Assembly: GCF_017745275.1 (NCBI RefSeq)
Contig: NZ_JAGHZS010000010.1
Span: 496,001 to 560,000 of the forward strand
DNA: 64,000 bases
Direction of reading: 5' to 3'
Source of the DNA: Chitinophaga sp.
GTDB taxonomy: Bacteria; Bacteroidota; Bacteroidia; Chitinophagales; Chitinophagaceae
The position numbers and the translations under genes are program-made. Below are positions 18,151-26,144 of the stretch, piece by piece; positions within the stretch are counted from its first letter, which is position 1; every line of letters starts with the position of its first letter. The notes beneath the pieces were generated by a model that worked only from the letters and a program-made list of their open reading frames with translations, had not been told where the DNA came from and ran no database searches.

Positions 18151-18217
18151 GTAGTTTATAGGGCATGATCAGCCAGTACTTCTTTCTTTAAGATAGCGCA
18201 ACTGACCAATGATTGTT

Positions 18218-19408
18218 TTAAGCATGCATCATGCGGGCGGCGAGTTCTTCTTCCGTTACCGGCACTTCTACGGTGGCCGGCTGTTTTTGCTCGAAGGTCA
18301 CAAAGCTCAGTGCCAGGTTGGCTGCCAGCAATCCTATACTCATCCACACCACATTATGTACGCCATAGTTGGCGATAATAATACCGCCCAGCATGGTACC
18401 CAGTGATATCCCGATATTATAGCAGGAGGTGAGCAGGCTGTTCACAAATTCCAATGCATGATGTGGTACGGAACGCGTGCTGCGGATATTACCGATTAAA
18501 AATCCACCGGTATGGATGGCGCCCCAGATAGAAAGAACGATCACCATCGGCGTAAAGATGCCACCAAAGAAGTAAGCGAGCACCTGGATGAGTATCAGTG
18601 AAGTAAAAAATATGCGGGTCACCAGCATCACGTTTTTACTGATAGTGATACCAATGATCCAGTTACCCAATACACCCATACCGCCAAATAAGAGCAACAT
18701 AGCACTGATTTGCGCGCCATTCATGTGCGTCACCTTTTCCAGATAGGCTGCGAGGTAGCCATAGCTGGAAAACATACCCGCCAGCATCAGGATAGTGGAG
18801 GTAAGATTAAGCCACAGCTGCGGATTTTTCAGTACATACAGTTGACTGTTCCCTGCTGCTTTTTTAGCGGCCGGCATTGAAGGCACATACAACAGCATGC
18901 CGGTAAATGCGATCAGGCTGATGAAGCTGGCCAGGAAAAAGGATGCCTGCCAATTGTTGAAAAATTCAGCAGCGTAGGTCGTCATCGGTACGCCCATTAC
19001 CGTAGCAATGCTCACTCCCGACATTACCACCGATACCGCTTTGCTGCCCGATTCCTTGAAGGCAGCAGCCAACGATATGTTCCAGAACAACGGATGCAGG
19101 AAAGCCGGCAAAACACGGGCAATCATCAGTACCGTGAAGTTAGGAGAGAAGGCTGAAAGCAGGTTGGATAGCACAAAAATACCCAGCACAGAACTCATCA
19201 ACAGCTTCCGGTTGATGTTGCGGGTCAGCGCCGTGATAAATGGAGAAGATACGGCTACCGTCAGCGCAAAGGCACTCAGTAGCCATCCTGCCGTTTCCAG
19301 GGAAACATCAAACACCTGGGCAAGATTAGGGAGTACACCTATAACGCCAAATTCGGTGGTAATAATGCCAAAGGCTCCCAGCGCCATTGCGTATATTGAC
19401 TTTTTCAT
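18218..19408 (-). CDS. MFS transporter, DHA1 family (arabinose-efflux-permease type)
   Basis: A 396-residue inner-membrane protein with about 12 hydrophobic segments; the first is GAFGIITTEFGVIGVLP. The family motif between helices 2 and 3 reads TALTRNINRKLLM, and the RVLPAFLHPLFW segment is typical of the sugar/drug efflux (AraJ, NepI-like) group. It should export a small molecule by proton exchange. It lies 79 bases downstream of an ArsR-type repressor on the same strand, so they probably form one operon controlled by that repressor. Confidence 0.9.
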   Translation of the reverse strand: MKKSIYAMALGAFGIITTEFGVIGVLPNLAQVFDVSLETAGWLLSAFALTVAVSSPFITALTRNINRKLLMSSVLGIFVLSNLLSAFSPNFTVLMIARVLPAFLHPLFWNISLAAAFKESGSKAVSVVMSGVSIATVMGVPMTTYAAEFFNNWQASFFLASFISLIAFTGMLLYVPSMPAAKKAAGNSQLYVLKNPQLWLNLTSTILMLAGMFSSYGYLAAYLEKVTHMNGAQISAMLLLFGGMGVLGNWIIGITISKNVMLVTRIFFTSLILIQVLAYFFGGIFTPMVIVLSIWGAIHTGGFLIGNIRSTRSVPHHALEFVNSLLTSCYNIGISLGTMLGGIIIANYGVHNVVWMSIGLLAANLALSFVTFEQKQPATVEVPVTEEELAARMMHA

Positions 19409-19487
19409 TAGTTAAATTGATTTGAATATTTAAATGATTCGATATAATTAAGACAACAACAAACAGGTAATCTTCTCTATAAAAAAT

Positions 19488-19763
19488 TTATTTCCTTAAC
19501 TCATTCAGGCGATCAATATACGCAGCAAGGACGTCCTGGTTCAACAGGTACTTAATATTCCTTCCTTCTTTTTCTGATATCAGCAAATCGGCGTCTACCA
19601 ATTGCTTCAGGTGGTGGGAAACGGAGGGCTGGGTCAGGTCCAACATATCGGTGATCTCTGCACAATACATACATTCCTGCTTCTTACGGACTTCCTGCAA
19701 GATCGTAATCCTGCTGGCATCACTCAGTGCACGGGATATTTTCTCAAATTTTTTATTGTCCAT
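19488..19763 (-). CDS. ArsR-family winged-helix repressor
   Basis: A 91-residue transcription regulator starting at ATG 19763 (MDNKKFEKISRALSDASR). The DNA-recognition helix is in LDLTQPSVSHHLKQLVDADLL and the wing in EKEGRNIKYLL. Two cysteines, C31 and C34 (ECMYCAEI), lie in the helix where some ArsR proteins bind metal or sense thiol reagents. A TTG four codons upstream falls inside the -7 element and is rejected. The MFS exporter follows on the same strand, and a membrane-protein gene is divergent. Confidence 0.9.
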   Translation of the reverse strand: MDNKKFEKISRALSDASRITILQEVRKKQECMYCAEITDMLDLTQPSVSHHLKQLVDADLLISEKEGRNIKYLLNQDVLAAYIDRLNELRK

Positions 19764-19772
19764 TTGCAACAA

Positions 19773-19780
19773 CAAATTTA
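19773..19780 (-). promoter_or_regulatory. -7 element of the ArsR gene
   Basis: The plus strand reads CAAATTTA, so the minus strand has TAAATTTG (TAnnTTTG). It lies only about 10 bases before the ATG, predicting an almost leaderless transcript. Confidence 0.45.
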
Positions 19781-19808
19781 TTCCGGTGTAAAGGTAGTAA
19801 AAAATTAT

Positions 19809-19832
19809 ATAGAAAGATATAAATATTTCTAT
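19809..19832. promoter_or_regulatory. candidate ArsR operator in the divergent promoter region
   Basis: ATAGAAA (19809-19815) and TTTCTAT (19826-19832) form a perfect 7-bp inverted repeat with a 10-base A+T spacer. It sits between the -7 elements of the divergent ArsR gene (19773-19780) and the membrane-protein gene (19835-19842), where a bound repressor would block both. Confidence 0.5.
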
Positions 19833-19834
19833 GA

Positions 19835-19842
19835 TAATTTTG
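19835..19842 (+). promoter_or_regulatory. -7 element of the divergent membrane-protein gene
   Basis: TAATTTTG fits TAnnTTTG and directly follows the inverted repeat. It overlaps the upstream part of the longest reading frame, so the downstream ATG at 19912 is the better start. Confidence 0.5.
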
Positions 19843-19911
19843 TGACGGTTGAGGAAGTGGTTTTTTTTGCTATGTTTACAGCTTGATAATTATTGTAAGA
19901 CTCCCTTTACT

Positions 19912-20505
19912 ATGGAATATTCAACAACAGTCAACCCTACAAAAGAACAGCTCCAAAGCGTTTTAGCCGGACTATCATTCATGATCCTCAACACACTGGG
20001 ATGGACAACCGTCGGTGAAATAGCTTTGCATGGCCGGGACTACTGGCTCATCGGTGTTTTATTTGCAGGGATTGTAATAGCGTTTCTAACCTTTTATGCC
20101 AGGTTTCAGAAGGCGACAAAGCAACTGCCCGCCGCGGAAGCCGTAGCCACTGAAGATCAGAAAAAGAGCAAAAGATTTATCTATATTTTTATCGCCGAAG
20201 GTGCAGGGATATTGATATTGAAAAATGTATTGGTGAATATCGGATGCGATGACTGGTTCCTTCCCGGCGTCGCATTAATTGTAGGCCTGCACTTTTTCCC
20301 GCTGGCCAAAGTGTTTAACCGGAAGTTCGATTATTATATGGGCGTATTCGTTTGCCTCGTGGCAATAGCCGGGTTTGTACTACTCAGCAAAGGATATGCT
20401 ACCGCGGTGACTACTCCCGTTGTTAGCATCGGTTGTGCCATCGCCACATCCCTTTACGGCACAATGATGATTGGGAAAGGAAATAAAATACTACAGGAAA
20501 AATGA
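19912..20505 (+). CDS. integral membrane protein of unknown function
   Basis: A 197-residue protein with about six hydrophobic helices (for example SFMILNTLGWTTVGEIA, YWLIGVLFAGIVIAFLTF, FIYIFIAEGAGILILKNVLV, WFLPGVALIVGLHFFPLA, YMGVFVCLVAIAGFVLL). The ATG at 19912 is used because a TTG at 19849 sits at the probable transcription start. It is divergent from the ArsR-MFS operon, sharing an operator-like inverted repeat, so it may belong to the same stress or efflux response. The family is not recognised with certainty. Confidence 0.75.
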   Translation: MEYSTTVNPTKEQLQSVLAGLSFMILNTLGWTTVGEIALHGRDYWLIGVLFAGIVIAFLTFYARFQKATKQLPAAEAVATEDQKKSKRFIYIFIAEGAGILILKNVLVNIGCDDWFLPGVALIVGLHFFPLAKVFNRKFDYYMGVFVCLVAIAGFVLLSKGYATAVTTPVVSIGCAIATSLYGTMMIGKGNKILQEK

Positions 20506-20539
20506 TATTGATAAGAGCAGCCATTACATGCCCTGTTTC

Positions 20540-21238
20540 TTACTTTTTGTGATGACGTTTGGCCGCCTGAAAATCAGCGGCTCTTTTTTTCTGTTCCCGT
20601 TCCATCTGCGCTATCTTTTCTTCTCCCAATACCTCTACCAGCAAATCATCCAGCGATTTGTTACGGGAGTTGGAAAACAGCAACTGGTGCTGACGTTCTG
20701 TGTCTTTGAGTAAATTAATGATTACCTGTTTATCCGTGTTATCAATATTACTATACATCAACTGGGTGGATTTATCCAGCAGCGGATATACTTTGTACAG
20801 GATTTTTTCACCTGCCGCAGTTAGGCGTACAAGCTTGGCCCGCTTGTCATCCGGATCGCTTCTCTCCGCAATATATCCCAGTTTTTTCAGCTTGTTTAAA
20901 ATGTCGATGCCGGTGGTTTGCTCCGTGAAGTTATATTGGATAATCTGAGTTTTCCTTACCTCTTTAAAATGAAGGATCGCATTTAAATAATAAAACCAAT
21001 CCAGCTCAAACCCCGGAATTTCCTGTAATGCCATTTTGGAATAAGCGGTTTGCATCGCCGCCAGTCGCCCTACCAGCTTTGCAAATACCGTATTCAGGTC
21101 GGGCGGTGTCAGCCCGCTGAACAACTGGCTGTTACTTTCTTTCGCCAAAAAATACATACAAAATTCCAGGGCAGATGTAGTTGTATTCTTTTGCGCGTAT
21201 TCCTCCCAGGCGCTAATAAGTTTTACCAGTTCACTCAT
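20540..21238 (-). CDS. MarR-family winged-helix transcription regulator
   Basis: A 232-residue regulator, longer than the usual 140-160. The winged-helix core (about residues 85-165) contains RKTQIIQYNFTEQTTGIDILNKL, then LGYIAERSDPDDKRAKLVRLTAAG, whose DPDDKR is the standard MarR wing. An N-terminal extension of about 60 residues and a charged C-terminal tail (MEREQKKRAADFQAAKRHHKK) are extra. It is divergent from the DUF1772-like gene, and a palindrome lies 8 bases before its start codon. Confidence 0.88.
   Translation of the reverse strand: MSELVKLISAWEEYAQKNTTTSALEFCMYFLAKESNSQLFSGLTPPDLNTVFAKLVGRLAAMQTAYSKMALQEIPGFELDWFYYLNAILHFKEVRKTQIIQYNFTEQTTGIDILNKLKKLGYIAERSDPDDKRAKLVRLTAAGEKILYKVYPLLDKSTQLMYSNIDNTDKQVIINLLKDTERQHQLLFSNSRNKSLDDLLVEVLGEEKIAQMEREQKKRAADFQAAKRHHKK
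20562..20591 (+). terminator. terminator of the membrane-protein gene, inside the MarR 3' end
   Basis: GCCGC (20562-20566) pairs with GCGGC (20577-20581), with inner TGA/TCA pairing, followed by TCTTTTTTT. It lies within the C-terminal codons of the converging MarR gene. Confidence 0.65.
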
Positions 21239-21245
21239 GATTTAT

Positions 21246-21257
21246 ATCGAATTCGAT
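21246..21257. promoter_or_regulatory. candidate MarR operator, copy 1
   Basis: ATCGAATTCGAT is a perfect 12-bp palindrome, 8 bases upstream of the MarR start codon. A diverged copy, ATCGAAATAGAT, is at 21319-21330 beside the divergent promoter. Confidence 0.55.
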
Positions 21258-21286
21258 GTAAATATAGTGTTAAACAGTTGAAATGG

Positions 21287-21317
21287 TTTGTTTGGGAATA
21301 CTTTTGCCCTATATTTG
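21287..21317 (+). promoter_or_regulatory. Bacteroidota-type promoter of the DUF1772-like gene
   Basis: TTTG (21287-21290), 19 bases, TATATTTG (21310-21317): an exact match to TTTG-N19-TAnnTTTG. Transcription would begin near 21324, within operator copy 2. Confidence 0.8.
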
Positions 21318-21318
21318 T

Positions 21319-21330
21319 ATCGAAATAGAT
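21319..21330. promoter_or_regulatory. candidate MarR operator, copy 2
   Basis: ATCGAAATAGAT matches the palindrome at 21246-21257 in 10 of 12 positions and covers the predicted transcription start of the plus-strand gene, a repressing position. Confidence 0.45.
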
Positions 21331-21390
21331 GTTTTTTAATTATTAATAAGACGAAAACGATATAAATACATATCTGCTAAAAACACTGAC

Positions 21391-21894
21391 ATGAATACTA
21401 TTACTACCAGTTATCTCAACAGGGCGGAGCTTTGGTTGTATATCACCACGTTGATTTACTTTTTAATGAATGGTGCACAGATATTTGAAACGCTGGTATT
21501 TGTTCCCAGGTGGACGGATGCGCCGCCAGCGAATTTCAAATTATTACTGGATGGCCATGGCGCCAGTCTTAAAAACTTCTGGATCGTTTTTCATTCTATA
21601 CATGAGGTAACGTTTTTGCTGGCCATTGTTTTTTGCTGGAAAATAGATATGGCCAGGAATTGGCTGCTCATCTTATTCGCTATTCACTTTGCCGTAAGAG
21701 TATGGACCCTGGCGTATTTTGCGCCTAACATCATCAATTTTCAGAAGATAGCCATCTCCAATGAAGTGATAGCCGGGCTGGCAGATAAAACGGCCCGCTG
21801 GCAAATGCTCAACTATATCCGGGTCGCTATTTTTATGGCGGTATCTATAGGGTTGATCCCATTATGTATCAGGGTGTTTAATTTGCGGCATTAG
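21391..21894 (+). CDS. membrane protein, DUF1772-like
   Basis: A 167-residue protein with four hydrophobic helices (LWLYITTLIYFLMNGAQIF, FLLAIVFCWKI, WLLILFAIHFAVRVWTLAYF, VAIFMAVSIGLIPLCI). The segment TARWQMLNYIRVA resembles the RW..LN..R signature of DUF1772/anthrone-oxygenase-like membrane proteins; I assign this weakly. It has an exact consensus promoter and lies opposite the MarR gene, which probably represses it. Confidence 0.75.
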   Translation: MNTITTSYLNRAELWLYITTLIYFLMNGAQIFETLVFVPRWTDAPPANFKLLLDGHGASLKNFWIVFHSIHEVTFLLAIVFCWKIDMARNWLLILFAIHFAVRVWTLAYFAPNIINFQKIAISNEVIAGLADKTARWQMLNYIRVAIFMAVSIGLIPLCIRVFNLRH

Positions 21895-21968
21895 TTATTG
21901 CCAACGTTCCGCACTGTCCATTTCAACGCTACCGCAAGAACTGCACATTTCGTTTCACACCCGCTTAT

Positions 21969-21976
21969 TACATTTG
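21969..21976 (+). promoter_or_regulatory. -7 element of the AraC-GyrI gene
   Basis: TACATTTG fits TAnnTTTG, giving a leader of about 14 bases to the ATG at 21997. The -33 is imperfect. Confidence 0.45.
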
Positions 21977-21996
21977 TAGCGTAAAAGAAACGAATA

Positions 21997-22815
21997 ATGA
22001 CCAGCGAAGTGCTTGTATACATCAATAATCACCTGGATAGTAAAATTACGTTAGAGCTGTTGGCAGAAGTGACCGGGTATTCCCCTTTTCACCTGCACAG
22101 AAAGCTAAGCGCGGAATTGGGCACCAGCCTGGGGAAGTATATACAAAACCAGCGATTACATACTGCTGCCTATTTCCTGGCATTAACCAGGTTGCCTTTG
22201 GATGAAATAAAAGATTTGGTAGGCTTTGAGGACAACAGTGCCTTTGGACGGGCATTTAAGAAAGTATACCAGGTGTCACCTCTCCAGTACCGGAAGTCGC
22301 TGAAATGCCAGCAGGCGGTTCCCCTGCAGGCATCCCGGTATATTTCCACCAATGGTGTAATCAGTAAAGAGAGCCCGCAAACAGCCAGGGTGTTTGCTTC
22401 CCGCGGAAATTATTTTTCGGAAGATATATATGCCATATGGCAGGAAGTAGCCGATTATATCCAGGCAATTGATAAAACGCCGCAAGACTTTGATCACTAC
22501 GCTATTTTACATGAATGCCCGCATCTCACCGGAGACAGAGCATGCAGGTATGACGCCGCCATTGTTCCCAAAGGTTTTGAGTTGCCGGCAGATCCCTTTC
22601 TCCAGGCAAAAGTCCTGGAGGGAAAATATATCAAATTCAATTTTTGCAGTAAAGTACAGGACTACGAAGCCGTAAGTACTGAAGTTAATACCTCGTTGGC
22701 ACAACAGGCCGCTATACAACACCGGCACGGCGTTTCTTACTTTAAATTCGACACCATGCCGGATCCTTCCAACCCCAATAACCTGTTTATTCACTGGTAT
22801 CTTCCTATAGCGTAA
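21997..22815 (+). CDS. AraC-family regulator with C-terminal GyrI-like ligand domain
   Basis: A 272-residue regulator with reversed domain order for AraC: the helix-turn-helix pair is N-terminal (about residues 1-100: LELLAEVTGYSPFHLHRKLSAELG; EIKDLVGFEDNSAFGRAFKKVYQVSPLQYR) and an effector-binding GyrI-like domain follows (about 110-270). This is the Rob/MarA-SOUL architecture that senses hydrophobic or cationic small molecules. The following membrane-protein gene begins 15 bases after its stop and is likely cotranscribed. Confidence 0.9.
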   Translation: MTSEVLVYINNHLDSKITLELLAEVTGYSPFHLHRKLSAELGTSLGKYIQNQRLHTAAYFLALTRLPLDEIKDLVGFEDNSAFGRAFKKVYQVSPLQYRKSLKCQQAVPLQASRYISTNGVISKESPQTARVFASRGNYFSEDIYAIWQEVADYIQAIDKTPQDFDHYAILHECPHLTGDRACRYDAAIVPKGFELPADPFLQAKVLEGKYIKFNFCSKVQDYEAVSTEVNTSLAQQAAIQHRHGVSYFKFDTMPDPSNPNNLFIHWYLPIA

Positions 22816-22830
22816 TACAATAACACACAT

Positions 22831-23457
22831 ATGAAAAAAAGAATCGTAGCATCCCTATGCTGTTTAGGGATAGGGGGGCTTATTTTTGCCTTCGGTGATC
22901 TCCTGATCGACCAGGAGAACGTAATTTTTAAAGCGGACCTGGAACCGGAAAAGTTTGCCAGTCTCACTACTTCCACGGAGTATCTATGGTGGGCCGGACG
23001 AGGCTTCCTGGGGGTTGCACTCGAAATGATAGGAACAGTAGGACTGTACCTATACCTTCAAAAGTCCAAAGCAGAGAAATGGGCCTTCGCCGGCTTTTTA
23101 TTTACCCTTACGCACCAGTTGCTCGGTATCGGCGTTTTTGCCATTTGCTACTTTTTGTTCCCCGCTGTCGGACACCTCTACCAGGAGGGCGTAAGGGAGG
23201 CTATTCCTTTTGCCGTCATGAATGGCGCCCTGGGATTTTTCTTCGCCATATCGCTGGCCTGCACTATGATCGGTTTGTTTTGTATGGCCGTAGCCGTACA
23301 AAAAAGCAAACTATTGCCCGCTTATACCGGCTGGATGGCATTATTAGGATTTGCCCTCATTCCTGTACCTGGTGTAATTATCCAGTTCCTCGCCAACAGC
23401 ATCTGGTCTGCTGCCTATTTCCAGATGGCCTACTACATTTCAAAAACTGCCAAATAA
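22831..23457 (+). CDS. integral membrane protein of unknown function
   Basis: A 208-residue protein with about six hydrophobic helices (IVASLCCLGIGGLIFAFGDLL; FLGVALEMIGTVGLYLYL; GVFAICYFLFPAVG; GALGFFFAISLACTMIGLFCMAVA; WMALLGFALIPVPGVIIQFL). Internal order and spacing resemble DUF4386-type proteins, but I do not claim a family. It is 15 bases behind the AraC-GyrI regulator, suggesting an operon in which the regulator senses a compound that this protein handles. Confidence 0.72.
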   Translation: MKKRIVASLCCLGIGGLIFAFGDLLIDQENVIFKADLEPEKFASLTTSTEYLWWAGRGFLGVALEMIGTVGLYLYLQKSKAEKWAFAGFLFTLTHQLLGIGVFAICYFLFPAVGHLYQEGVREAIPFAVMNGALGFFFAISLACTMIGLFCMAVAVQKSKLLPAYTGWMALLGFALIPVPGVIIQFLANSIWSAAYFQMAYYISKTAK

Positions 23458-23570
23458 AGTATCATGCAACCATTTAACCCCTTCACCCCGGCGCATAATA
23501 TTTCTCCTGTTATCCCTACTAGTTTTTAAAACTCAGTATCTATACTTAGAAAACCGGGTCCGCCTGCTGC

Positions 23571-23578
23571 TAGTTTTG
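23571..23578 (+). promoter_or_regulatory. -7 element of the OmpA-domain gene
   Basis: TAGTTTTG fits TAnnTTTG, 17 bases before the ATG at 23596. No matching -33. Confidence 0.45.
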
Positions 23579-23595
23579 CAGCAAATCAGAACCGT

Positions 23596-24891
23596 ATGAA
23601 AAAGTTTTTAGTAACACTGTTGTTTTTCTCCCCATTGGCAGGCATGTGCCAGCAGGATATCCTGAACAGGTTCGGACAAAAAGTGAAGGACAGAGCGATG
23701 CAACGTACCGAGGAAGGTATGGATAAGGCGATCGATAAAGCAGAAGATGAAGTGAAAAAAGAAGGAACTGCTGCTAAAAAGAAAACAGACAAAAAAGAAA
23801 CAGCTGTAGAAGCCAGACCCTCTCAAAAGAAGGACGCTGGCTTCGAAAGCTACTCCCACTACGATTTTATTCCCGGAGAAACGATGGTGTACGCCGAAGA
23901 TTTTTCCCAGGATGTAGTGGGAGAATTTCCGCTTAAATGGAGCACCAACAACCAGGGGCAAACTGTTACCATCCGGGAGCAGCCCGGGCAATGGCTACGC
24001 CTGATGAAAGACGGCCATTTTGTATCTCCCTATATCAAAGGTGCCGGCAACTTTACCCTCGAATTTGATGCAGTACTGCATTTGCCGGAGAATGTGGATA
24101 ATACTTCTTATGCAGACCTGGTGATCCGGCTGATGAATGTGCCGCCAAACGATGATAAAGCCCGGCAGTTCTTTAATAACAGTTTCGACAGCAGAGCAGA
24201 CATCCGCTTTACCCTGCAGCCCTATACAGATGAGCATACCACGATCAACCTGGAAAGTACTTCAGGAGGAAATAACAGCGGGTACTTCAGGTCAGAAAAT
24301 AAAGAACTGCCGAAGTTTGCTTCGTGCCTGGCAAAACCCATTCATTTCGCGGTGTGGGTGCAAAAAGAACGCTTCCGGTTATGGATCAACGGAGAAAAAG
24401 TATACGATCTTCCCCAGGCAGTACCGGATAAAATCCTTTTCAACCGGTTCGAATTTCAGACTGGCAGCTCCAGCTATGACGTGGGGTATTACGTGAGCAA
24501 TATCCGCCTGGCAGAAGGAACACCCGACATGCGCAGTAAGCTGATCACCGAAGGAAAGCTGGTCACAACGGGTATCCTGTTTGATATTAACTCGGATAAA
24601 ATAAAACCCGAAAGCTCCGGCGTACTGCAGGAAATAGCCAGGAACCTGAAAGAAAACAACGGCGTTAAAGTGATGATTATTGGTCATACTGATAATGACG
24701 GCAACGATGCGGGAAACCTGGATCTGTCGAAACGCAGAGCCGCTGCGGTGAAAACAGCCCTGCACGCACAGTATGGCATTGATGAAAACCGGATGCAAAC
24801 AGATGGAAAAGGCGCGCGTCAGCCGGTAGCAGATAATAATACCAAAGAAGGAAAGGCAAAAAACAGGAGAGTAGAATTTATCAAACTATAA
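23596..24891 (+). CDS. OmpA-family peptidoglycan-binding protein with a beta-sandwich domain
   Basis: A 431-residue exported protein. The signal peptide ends near residue 18 (AGMCQQ). Residues about 25-80 form a highly charged Lys/Glu helix (KAEDEVKKEG), likely a coiled spacer. Residues about 95-310 form a LamG-like sandwich (FTLEFDAVLHLPENVDN; FRLWINGEKVYDLP). The C-terminal OmpA domain, about 325-431, contains LVTTGILFDINSDKIKPESS and the peptidoglycan-binding segment IIGHTDNDGNDAGNLDLSKRRA. It probably links the envelope to the cell wall. The next gene starts 2 bases after the stop. Confidence 0.9.
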   Translation: MKKFLVTLLFFSPLAGMCQQDILNRFGQKVKDRAMQRTEEGMDKAIDKAEDEVKKEGTAAKKKTDKKETAVEARPSQKKDAGFESYSHYDFIPGETMVYAEDFSQDVVGEFPLKWSTNNQGQTVTIREQPGQWLRLMKDGHFVSPYIKGAGNFTLEFDAVLHLPENVDNTSYADLVIRLMNVPPNDDKARQFFNNSFDSRADIRFTLQPYTDEHTTINLESTSGGNNSGYFRSENKELPKFASCLAKPIHFAVWVQKERFRLWINGEKVYDLPQAVPDKILFNRFEFQTGSSSYDVGYYVSNIRLAEGTPDMRSKLITEGKLVTTGILFDINSDKIKPESSGVLQEIARNLKENNGVKVMIIGHTDNDGNDAGNLDLSKRRAAAVKTALHAQYGIDENRMQTDGKGARQPVADNNTKEGKAKNRRVEFIKL

Positions 24892-24893
24892 CT

Positions 24894-25922
24894 ATGTATA
24901 GAAAATTATATCGTCCCTTTTTAGCCATGATGTCCCTTTTTATATCATCAAAAGCTTTTACTCAACACCTGGGTGACACAAAGTTCGAAGATTATTTTGC
25001 GGTAATGCCGGTTCCATCTTCCACAATAGATATTACAGACGTCTCAGCAGGTAGCAAACAGGAAGCAGCCAACGTTACCTCGGAAGCACAGCGGAAAGCA
25101 ATACTACGCTCGTTCTTCCCTCTTTTTAAATCGAATGTGGAGCAGGTAAGTGAGAATAAGCGCTTACTAAATAATTACAGCATAGAGGAGCAGCAAATGA
25201 TGCAGCGGTATAAAGCCGCCACCAATGGCATAGATGAAGAAGGGCAACTGGTGATTTTTGCGTTGGTGATGGAAGGACGGCCGTTACTATCCAGCGGAAA
25301 ATTGTCGTGGAGCGCGGGAGCTGCGGCTTTCAGCGCACGGGGAAAAAAGTACCACGAACAGCTTTTAGCTATCGAACGAATTGTAAACTGGCCACTGTTT
25401 TTTAGAGAAGCGGAGAAAAGGAGTCCTGTTCAGTTCCTACGCGCCGGCGACCCGGAGATATTCGCTATTGATGCACAAATGAATGCGGAACTCAGCCATG
25501 TACCTACAAAGAAAGTGAAGGTATTTGAAAACAGTGATGAGTTATCAGAGCTGCCTGACTATGCGCTGATGGTGAAAATAGCAAGTGCCGCAGATAATAA
25601 ACGGCAACAGGTACTCCGGAAAAGGCATATTGCTTTGTATCAGTGGTGGAAAGAAAACGAATGGCTGCTCCGGCAAAGCGCGTACCGTTTGGATACACTG
25701 GTGGCAGCAACGGGCAACGGCGCCGCGCTGACAGGCGCCGATCAGCCACTGCTGGCAATGATAGCTGATTGCCAGGAAAGGATCTGGCATGGCCTGGCAG
25801 CATTGGGCGCCGTAACCGGTATGATGGCTGCCAATACAACGCAGGCAGCCGGCAGCCGCCAACAGGTAGAAGAAATGATAACTATGCAGAAAAAGATGGA
25901 AGCAGCGCAACAGCTGCCATAA
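24894..25922 (+). CDS. unknown exported protein (342 aa)
   Basis: The N-terminus (KLYRPFLAMMSLFISSKAFTQ) is a signal peptide, so the product is periplasmic or outer-membrane associated. The remainder is mostly helical and charged, with no catalytic motif that I recognise, and ends in a Gln/Met-rich helix (QQVEEMITMQKKMEAAQQLP). It begins 2 bases after the OmpA-domain gene, so the two are cotranscribed and probably act together at the envelope. A terminator follows at 25992. Confidence 0.75.
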   Translation: MYRKLYRPFLAMMSLFISSKAFTQHLGDTKFEDYFAVMPVPSSTIDITDVSAGSKQEAANVTSEAQRKAILRSFFPLFKSNVEQVSENKRLLNNYSIEEQQMMQRYKAATNGIDEEGQLVIFALVMEGRPLLSSGKLSWSAGAAAFSARGKKYHEQLLAIERIVNWPLFFREAEKRSPVQFLRAGDPEIFAIDAQMNAELSHVPTKKVKVFENSDELSELPDYALMVKIASAADNKRQQVLRKRHIALYQWWKENEWLLRQSAYRLDTLVAATGNGAALTGADQPLLAMIADCQERIWHGLAALGAVTGMMAANTTQAAGSRQQVEEMITMQKKMEAAQQLP

Positions 25923-25991
25923 CATATTCGTTTGGGCTACCCGTTAGTATAATGCAAGTATAATCATCCCATTTGTTGAGTGCCGTAGAAT

Positions 25992-26034
25992 ACAGCGCCA
26001 CGCCGGATAACGGCCGTTGGCGCTGTTTGTTTTT
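25992..26034 (+). terminator. rho-independent terminator
   Basis: ACAGCGCCA (25992-26000) pairs with TGGCGCTGT (26018-26026), followed by TTGTTTTT. It ends the OmpA/unknown-protein operon. Confidence 0.82.
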
Positions 26035-26110
26035 GAACCTACGCTCTCCGTAAATATACTGATATTGAAAGATCAGTAACGGTACAAATATTTCCCGCCT
26101 TTTCCCCGCC

Positions 26111-26118
26111 TAATTTTG
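26111..26118 (+). promoter_or_regulatory. -7 element of the beta-barrel gene
   Basis: TAATTTTG fits TAnnTTTG. A GTG start at 26118 would overlap it, so the ATG at 26145 is preferred. Confidence 0.5.
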
Positions 26119-26144
26119 TGCCTGTAATCAATAATCAAACAAAT

